Below are positions 6,375 to 11,686 of a stretch of 13,932 bases of DNA, piece after piece. The notes under the pieces were generated by a model that was given only the letters and a program-made list of their open reading frames with translations, did not search any database and had not been told where the DNA came from. Positions within the stretch are counted from its first letter, which is position 1; every line of letters starts with the position of its first letter. Origin of the DNA: JAWPNA01 sp045402695 (GTDB lineage Bacteria; Acidobacteriota; Polarisedimenticolia; JACPZX01; DASXTC01); the NCBI GenBank assembly GCA_045402695.1, contig JAWPNA010000066.1, forward strand, positions 1 to 13,932. The letters are read 5' to 3'. The position numbers and the translations under genes were made by a program.

Positions 6375-7285
6375 GACCTCACCGCGATGACCTCGATCCA
6401 GTATCGAGGCACGCTCGCCATCCCGGCGGTGGCAAGGGCGCTGCCGGCGGACTTCTCCAGGGCCTCACAGCTGATCTCGATCGGATAGCCGCTCAGCAGC
6501 ACTCCGGCAAGGCCGGCATACGAGCCGATTGTCTCGAAACAGCGCTGGGTGAGCATCACCGTCCGCTCGAACACATGGCGGATCGTGAACCCGTTGCGAT
6601 CGAGGACCGCCTCGTACTCGCCCCGGGACAACCAGGGCTTCGACGAGGCCGGAGCCACTTGTCCTCTCTTGCGCCGGATGCCGGGCCGCCCCGATCGCCT
6701 GGCTTCCTCGTCCTTTCCTGCGATGTAGGCGAGGGCCTCCTGCATCCAGAGCCTGTAGAACGCTTCCGTGCCGCAGACGTAGGTCCCCGCGTAAAAGGAG
6801 GTGTTGAACGCGAAGAGACCCGAAGGGCGGAGGACGCGCCTCACCTCACCGGCGACCCGGTCCTTCTCGTCGAAGAGCTGAATGGCGTTCGCGACGATCA
6901 CGGCGTCCATGGCGGCGTCGGCAATCGGGATCCGATCTCCGGAGGCTTCCACGAGGCCCCGGCACCGGACGCCGTTTCCTCGATGACCCGATCCGGACCG
7001 GCCGGCCGCGCTCAACAGCTCGAGCTCCATCAGGTGCTTCCGCGCGTGGGTCAGGGACTGCCGCGATAGATCGACACCGATGACCCGGGCCGCGGGAGGC
7101 GCACCGGCGCCCTTGCGTTTGAGTTCGCCAAGGATGAGCTCCGTGACGGTGCCAGTGCCGCAGGCCAGATCGAGGACGTCATAGTGCGGCTGAAGCCCCA
7201 GGCTCTCGATGAAGAGGCGGTTGAGCTCGATATACTCTGGCTCCCTGGAGAACGGCTCGTAGGATGTGTCGATCGATGCCATCAT
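6371..7285 (-). CDS. Class I SAM-dependent methyltransferase
   Basis: A 304-residue Rossmann-fold methyltransferase. SAM-binding motif I is VLDLACGTGTV (37-47), motif II is VIGVDLS (69-75), and the motif IV-like region is MDAVIVANAIQLF (126-138), followed by VRRVLRPSGLFAFNTS (148-163), a typical post-motif strand. Its closest general resemblance is to UbiE/COQ5-like small-molecule methyltransferases. An insertion of about 20 residues (95-115, Gly/Arg-rich) and a basic stretch (196-210) interrupt the fold. The ATG at 7285 overlaps the propeller gene stop as ATGA; a second ATG follows immediately. Earlier in-frame starts lie inside the upstream gene and are rejected. The C-terminal 60 residues have no motif I recognise. 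It is likely a tailoring enzyme; O-, C- or N-methylation cannot be told from sequence. Confidence 0.85.
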   Translation of the reverse strand: MMASIDTSYEPFSREPEYIELNRLFIESLGLQPHYDVLDLACGTGTVTELILGELKRKGAGAPPAARVIGVDLSRQSLTHARKHLMELELLSAAGRSGSGHRGNGVRCRGLVEASGDRIPIADAAMDAVIVANAIQLFDEKDRVAGEVRRVLRPSGLFAFNTSFYAGTYVCGTEAFYRLWMQEALAYIAGKDEEARRSGRPGIRRKRGQVAPASSKPWLSRGEYEAVLDRNGFTIRHVFERTVMLTQRCFETIGSYAGLAGVLLSGYPIEISCEALEKSAGSALATAGMASVPRYWIEVIAVRS

Positions 7286-8778
7286 GCCTCGGCCACCTTT
7301 CTTTGGCCCAACCAGACCTCGAGACCTCCTCTCGGGTTGGGCACGTACTCCCACCGATCGCCGTTCTTCACCCCGACCTCGGGGCCGAAGGGATTCGCCG
7401 CGCCGACGAACAGTCCGAATTTCGTCGACACCATGGTCCTCACGCCGTAGTTGTATGGGTTGCCGAAGCCGTTCTGGGTGACCGGTTCCCACATCGCTCC
7501 ATCGCGGCTTCTCCAGATATCAAAGCCTCCAGACTGCTGAATGAGGTTCTCGACACCAATGCGCCGCAGGGCGGTCGAGAGGCCTGGAGGCAGGTTCTCC
7601 AGCTTCGTGTACTTGAAGAAAATGGCCATGTCGTACGTGCCGACGTACAGCCAGCCGTCGTGCTCGCACATGCGCCAGAAGTAACCGTTGAAGACGCTGT
7701 CGAAACCGGGCCCCATCCCGCTCAACGGGGCCTTGAAGCCCGCAGGCGTCTTGCGCGGAGAGCCCACCAGCAAGTCCCACGAATCGTCGGGAAAGATCCG
7801 GATCAGCTCGGCCGCCGCCGGCCCGACACCGTAGGCGCGGTCGTAGCCGCCTCCCTGGATCCCGGTCCCGACGTAGACCGCATCCTGGTACACGTACATG
7901 GCCGCGGTTCCCTGGTTGAGCTTGCCGCGATAAGCCCCCCTCTCCAGGACCTTCGTCCAACGGTAGGGAGGGTTTCCCTCCGCTGCCGTCTTCCATATCT
8001 GAAATCCCTGAGCGATGTTCATCACGCCCGCGTAGAGGAAACTGTCGGTGGCGGTCATCTCGAAGATCATGACGTTGTTCTGATCGCCGAAACCGGGTTT
8101 GCTCACCGCGCGCCACCTCCCCGATGCGGGGTCGGCGCATTCGAAAACAATCGGCAGCTTGGCCGCCTCGAGAGTGTCCCGAGTCCTCCCTACCGGCGAA
8201 AGGAACACCCTCCCCTTGAAGGGGACGAGCCCGCGGAACGAGGACAGGTCCGGGAAACCGAGGCCCGGCTCCGAGGCGGGCAGGAAGCTCTCTCCATCGG
8301 TCGTGCGGACCACGAGAGGACCCTGACCGTCCGTTGGCGACCATGTGCTCACGTACAGCGCCGGTTCCGGATCTGAAAGCCCCTGGAAGATCGTCATGCC
8401 GCGGTATCCGATCTCGCGAGGAATCTCCCTTCCGCTCTTTCCCACGATGAGCGGCGACTTGGTGATCAAGCGCCACTCGTCCAACCCAGGGTCGTAGCCG
8501 TAGATGCGGGCGGCGACATCCAGCTCCAGGACGTGGGCTGGGCACTTGATGGGCCAGAAGGCCAGATCGGGCGGCTTCCTGTTCTTCAACATGCAGAGAT
8601 TGGCGCGGGTGGTCCCGATCAACAAGCGGCCCTGATAGAAGGCCATCGAATGGGCGTACGAGTTCCACGGATCGCCCAGGCCGTTGACGCCGACGAGCCG
8701 GAAGTCCGCCTCGGACAGACCGGTCACTTGGGTTCCTCTCGCGCGGGCGGCTTCGCTCTGGATGCATGTCTGGCTCAT
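7282..8778 (-). CDS. Cytoplasmic beta-propeller-like protein of unknown function
   Basis: A 498-residue protein that I do not recognise as a named family. It contains at least five, perhaps seven, divergent repeats of about 50-75 residues, built on the pattern G-[FL]-G-x-x-x-[NS] followed about 15 residues later by G-x-[LV]-[FYL]-[VI]-[GS]: NGLGDPWNS (32-40) with GRLLIGTT, PGLGFPDLS (171-179) with GRVFLSP, PGFGDQNN (228-235) with FLYAGVMN, GPGFDSVFN (356-364) with GWLYVGTYD, and NGFGNPYN (436-443) with GLFVGAAN. Aromatic strand ends such as FQIWKTAAEG and FDIWRSRDGAMW are typical of kelch- or sialidase-like blades. There is no signal peptide or membrane segment, unusual for such propellers, so it probably acts in the cytoplasm. 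It lies 3 bases after the hydrolase stop. It could be an enzyme (isomerase or lyase) or a scaffold; function is unknown. Confidence 0.8.
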   Translation of the reverse strand: MSQTCIQSEAARARGTQVTGLSEADFRLVGVNGLGDPWNSYAHSMAFYQGRLLIGTTRANLCMLKNRKPPDLAFWPIKCPAHVLELDVAARIYGYDPGLDEWRLITKSPLIVGKSGREIPREIGYRGMTIFQGLSDPEPALYVSTWSPTDGQGPLVVRTTDGESFLPASEPGLGFPDLSSFRGLVPFKGRVFLSPVGRTRDTLEAAKLPIVFECADPASGRWRAVSKPGFGDQNNVMIFEMTATDSFLYAGVMNIAQGFQIWKTAAEGNPPYRWTKVLERGAYRGKLNQGTAAMYVYQDAVYVGTGIQGGGYDRAYGVGPAAAELIRIFPDDSWDLLVGSPRKTPAGFKAPLSGMGPGFDSVFNGYFWRMCEHDGWLYVGTYDMAIFFKYTKLENLPPGLSTALRRIGVENLIQQSGGFDIWRSRDGAMWEPVTQNGFGNPYNYGVRTMVSTKFGLFVGAANPFGPEVGVKNGDRWEYVPNPRGGLEVWLGQRKVAEA

Positions 8779-8781
8779 ACG

Positions 8782-9747
8782 CTAGTCCGCCGCACGAGGC
8801 GCGATGAGCGATCGGCCCGGTTTCCGCGCCTCGCGTGAGCCCGCGCCCGTGCCGGACGCCGCCCTGGCGGAGGAGATGCCGCCGTCCTCGAGCCTCTTCA
8901 AGAAGGCGTCCACCTGGCTGGAGAAAACATCGGGCTTCACGATCGGGAAGAAATGCCCGACCCCTGGCAGGGTCACCGATTCGCATCCACGGACGATCCG
9001 CTGCAACTCTCGCAGCGAGGGGAGGCAGCGAGATCGCTCTCCGTAGATGGCCAGCACCGGCGTTCGGATCGCCGCGATGTCCTCCTTCGTCAGCGCGGTC
9101 GCTGCCTTGAAGTCCTCCCTCGCGGTCGTGTCCCGCAGGAGGCCGAGCCAGCGTTGCGCCGCGCGCCTTCCTCCCGACGCCGACCCAAAGGGGACGAAGC
9201 GCTCCTCGCCCGCCCGAGCCATCGCCTCCCCCTGGCGAAGCGCCGCTTCGGCGCACTCCTCCAGGAGCCGGTGGCCCGCCTCCGGCTCGTCCTCGGCGAG
9301 CCATAGTCCCAGATCCCTCATTCTCTCCCGCTCCCAGTCGGCGTCGGCCCAGTCCTGCAGGCGTTGCACAGGCTGCAGGACACGGACGCGCGCGTCCGCC
9401 AGGGTGAGGCTCGACACACGATCGGGATGAAAAGCCGCGCAGTTCAGCGCCACCTCGCCGCCGAAGCTGTGGCCGACCAGATGGGCGCTGTCGATCTCTA
9501 GGTGGTCCATCAGCGCGCGCAGATCGTCCGCCATGTCCAGGGCCGTGTAGCCGCTCGATGGCGTGCCGCTCTTGCCGTGGCCTCGCATGTCGTACACCGT
9601 CACGCGGTGACGCTTGTTGAGCGCGGGCACGATCCTCAGGAACCAGAAGGCCAGGTTCGCGGCCAAGCCGTGGATCAGGACGAGGTCCGGCCCCTGCCCA
9701 GACTGCTGGTAATGCAGGGTGACTCCGTTCACGCACGCTTTCGGCAT
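8782..9747 (-). CDS. Alpha/beta hydrolase
   Basis: A 321-residue single-domain alpha/beta hydrolase: oxyanion segment LIHGLAAN (24-31), DMRGHGKSG (53-61), nucleophile elbow VGHSFGG with Ser94 (91-97) and His265 in PGVGHFF. At the usual acid position after strand 7 it reads YGERSRC (235-241), so the canonical Asp is replaced by Ser239. Glu237, or Asp118 after strand 6 (TLADARV), could serve instead. The cap region (about 125-215) is helical and charged. The last 35 residues are a low-complexity Ser/Arg/Gly tail. The ATG at 9747 follows the upstream stop by 18 bases, with GGGAGG in that interval. In a synthase operon it could act as a thioesterase-like release enzyme, C-C hydrolase or esterase; the sequence does not decide. 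Confidence 0.87.
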   Translation of the reverse strand: MPKACVNGVTLHYQQSGQGPDLVLIHGLAANLAFWFLRIVPALNKRHRVTVYDMRGHGKSGTPSSGYTALDMADDLRALMDHLEIDSAHLVGHSFGGEVALNCAAFHPDRVSSLTLADARVRVLQPVQRLQDWADADWERERMRDLGLWLAEDEPEAGHRLLEECAEAALRQGEAMARAGEERFVPFGSASGGRRAAQRWLGLLRDTTAREDFKAATALTKEDIAAIRTPVLAIYGERSRCLPSLRELQRIVRGCESVTLPGVGHFFPIVKPDVFSSQVDAFLKRLEDGGISSARAASGTGAGSREARKPGRSLIAPRAAD

Positions 9748-9765
9748 CTGGTTCCGCGCCTCCCG

Positions 9766-11367
9766 CTACTCGATGTACCCGAGCGCCTTCAATCGCTCCA
9801 GAACGACAGGATCCTCGGACTCCTCGGGGGCCGGGCCTCGCCCCGAATGCGGTGATTCGGGAGATCTCGTCTTCTCGCCGAGGCGCACAGGATGGGCCCT
9901 CAGCCAGGAAGGCTCGAAGGCTGCCTGAGGCAGACGTTCCTCGAAGTCCGCCGGAATCTCCAGGCCGAGACTGTGCAGGAGCAGCGGCGCCATGCCCGCG
10001 ATGGCAAACGCAGGCAGGCGGTCCCCCTTCTTCACGCCGGGACCGCCGGCCATGAAGATCCCCTCGGGCCTGTGGGTGCCGGCCACCTCCTGCCGCGATT
10101 GCACGACCGGAGTGATGTTCTTGATCGACACGAACCCGTTGTCACTCAGGACCAGCGTCAAGTCGGGCGCATGCGAAGACTGCGTTCCGGGGAACGCCTC
10201 CTCACGCGTGAGCGCCCCCGAGATGACGCGTCGCCCCGTGTCCGGGTTGACGATTTGCAGCAGCTTCTCGATCAGGCCCCGGCGGAACGGCTCGTACTCG
10301 TGCGCCGGTATGCCCGGCCGGCCGGGTCCAGGCGATCTGCGGATATAGATCCCGTTGCTGCTGGTGGTCCGCGCGTAAGCCTTCGTATTCTCCCAATCCA
10401 GAATGACGAAGTTGCTGTCAAGCCGCCGTTCCCAGCTCTTTTTCGCCTCCTCGTCCATCAGGCCCGGATCGCGCCACGTCAGGTATCCCTGCTCGTGCAG
10501 CCACGCATTGACGCGGAAGATCTGCGTCGACGCCCCGAATCCATGGTCCGAGGCCATGAAAACCCTGCTGTCCGGGTCAGCCATGCCGATGAGCTCCGCC
10601 ACGTAGGAGTCGAGCTCCCGGAAGTACTGATGGCACAGGTCGGTGATCGTCCGCTCCCAAGCGGAGGGCGCCGCGGGCGTCCAAGCCGGGTCCAGGAACC
10701 GCCAGCAGATGTGCTGGATCTTGTCCACGCCGTCGAACATGACCGCCGTGAGGTCGGCCGGTTTCGTCCTCATCAGATGGCGGGCGATCTCGAACCAGTG
10801 GCGCTCCCTCTTGATGTGAAAGCGGATCCACTCCTCGTATTCCTTCTGGTCGACTCCCTGGAGGATCTTCTTCTCCAGCTCGAAGTCCCATCCCATCTCC
10901 TTGTAGCTGAGGCCCGGAAGACGCTTCAGCTCCTCGTAGAGATCCGGGGGGTGCACAGCCCGCTTCAGGTGCTTCCACGAGACCATTCCCGCGATCACGC
11001 ACCCGGAGACTTCCGGGGGCGGTGACATCATGGGGAAGTTCAGCGACGTGATCCTCTTCCCGCTGCGGCTCGCGATGGACCAGATCGTCTCGCAGCGGAT
11101 GTCACGGGAGTTGTACAGCGTGAAGTACATTTCCTCTCCACGCTCTTCGGCTCGGATGAAATCGAAAATACCATGGCTGCCGGGATTGCGTCCGGTCATG
11201 AGAGTGGTCCATGCGGGCGGCGTGAGCGGGTTGGGCGTGGAAAGCAGCTCCGCGCGCACGCCACCTGCCACGAAATCCCGCAAGAACGGCATGACCCCGC
11301 TCCGCATGAGCGGATCGAGGATGGTGAAGGTGGCGCCGTCGAGGCCTATCAGGAGCGTGCGGCTCAT
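9766..11367 (-). CDS. Alkaline phosphatase superfamily enzyme, phosphodiesterase/nucleotide pyrophosphatase-like
   Basis: A 533-residue member of the type I phosphodiesterase/nucleotide pyrophosphatase family. The full two-metal site can be traced: Asp10 in LIGLDGAT, probable nucleophile Thr49 in NPLTPPAWTTLMTG, Asp215 and His219 in DGVDKIQH, Asp274-His275 in SDHGFG, and His432 in GTHRPEG. The NPGSHGIFDF motif (61-70) is characteristic. There is no signal peptide, so it is cytoplasmic. The ATG at 11367 overlaps the ACP stop as ATGA with GGAG five bases upstream; a GTG two codons earlier is less likely. The C-terminus (about 497-533) is a Pro/Ser/Glu-rich linker ending in a short helix LERLKALGYIE. 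Direct coupling to an acyl carrier gene suggests it acts on a phosphoryl- or phosphopantetheinyl-linked intermediate, but this is inference. Confidence 0.9.
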   Translation of the reverse strand: MSRTLLIGLDGATFTILDPLMRSGVMPFLRDFVAGGVRAELLSTPNPLTPPAWTTLMTGRNPGSHGIFDFIRAEERGEEMYFTLYNSRDIRCETIWSIASRSGKRITSLNFPMMSPPPEVSGCVIAGMVSWKHLKRAVHPPDLYEELKRLPGLSYKEMGWDFELEKKILQGVDQKEYEEWIRFHIKRERHWFEIARHLMRTKPADLTAVMFDGVDKIQHICWRFLDPAWTPAAPSAWERTITDLCHQYFRELDSYVAELIGMADPDSRVFMASDHGFGASTQIFRVNAWLHEQGYLTWRDPGLMDEEAKKSWERRLDSNFVILDWENTKAYARTTSSNGIYIRRSPGPGRPGIPAHEYEPFRRGLIEKLLQIVNPDTGRRVISGALTREEAFPGTQSSHAPDLTLVLSDNGFVSIKNITPVVQSRQEVAGTHRPEGIFMAGGPGVKKGDRLPAFAIAGMAPLLLHSLGLEIPADFEERLPQAAFEPSWLRAHPVRLGEKTRSPESPHSGRGPAPEESEDPVVLERLKALGYIE

Positions 11368-11684
11368 CCACACTCCGCAGCGCCCAGGTGCTCCTCGAGG
11401 AACCCGGCCACGTCTCCCACGCGAAGGTCGTCCACGTAGCGCCCGTCCTCCATCAGAAGCTTCTCGATGGGCAGATCCCGCCTCTTGAACCGCTCTTCGA
11501 TGGCCACGACGAGCTGGACCATGTCGATGGACTCGAAGGCGAGATCGCCGATGAGACGCGTGTCGGGGCCGATCCCTCCCGAAAACTCGAGGTCCCAGTC
11601 GGAGGTCATGTCCTCGAGGATCCCGATGACCTCCTTGAGTATCGGCTTCCTGTCAGTTCCCGCCGCCGATTGCGCATTTCCCAT
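11364..11684 (-). CDS. Free-standing acyl carrier protein
   Basis: A 106-residue carrier protein. Ser52 in LAFESIDMVQL is the expected phosphopantetheine attachment site, followed by the typical helix VVAIEERF. The loop after helix II is longer than in the fatty-acid ACP, reading RRDLPIEKLLMEDGRYVDDLRVGD (68-91), a pattern of discrete carrier proteins in natural-product clusters. The ATG at 11684 is preceded by AAAGGAG six bases upstream, embedded in the last codons of the synthase gene, so expression should be tightly coupled to the synthase. Its serine motif differs from the synthase's own GIDSIKR motif, so it probably serves a different partner. It may hold a starter, extender or the finished chain for the hydrolase or phosphodiesterase encoded next. 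Confidence 0.92.
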   Translation of the reverse strand: MGNAQSAAGTDRKPILKEVIGILEDMTSDWDLEFSGGIGPDTRLIGDLAFESIDMVQLVVAIEERFKRRDLPIEKLLMEDGRYVDDLRVGDVAGFLEEHLGAAECG

Positions 11685-11686
11685 CT

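Noticed and set aside
7286..7492. Longer N-terminus for the methyltransferase starting at 7492
   Set aside because: It lies inside the propeller gene and lacks family similarity; ATG at 7285 gives the ATGA junction seen elsewhere in the operon.
7264..8376. A 370-codon plus-strand open frame
   Set aside because: Shadow of the propeller gene; no recognisable motif and His/Arg/Pro-rich composition. The same reasoning applies to plus-strand frames at 9892-11025, 5625-6488, 2773-3651 and 505-1299.
7520..9736. A 738-codon open frame on the minus strand spanning two genes
   Set aside because: It is an alternative frame of the alpha/beta hydrolase and propeller genes, very rich in Arg/Gly/Pro with no motifs; the two real frames carry clear family motifs and fit the operon spacing.
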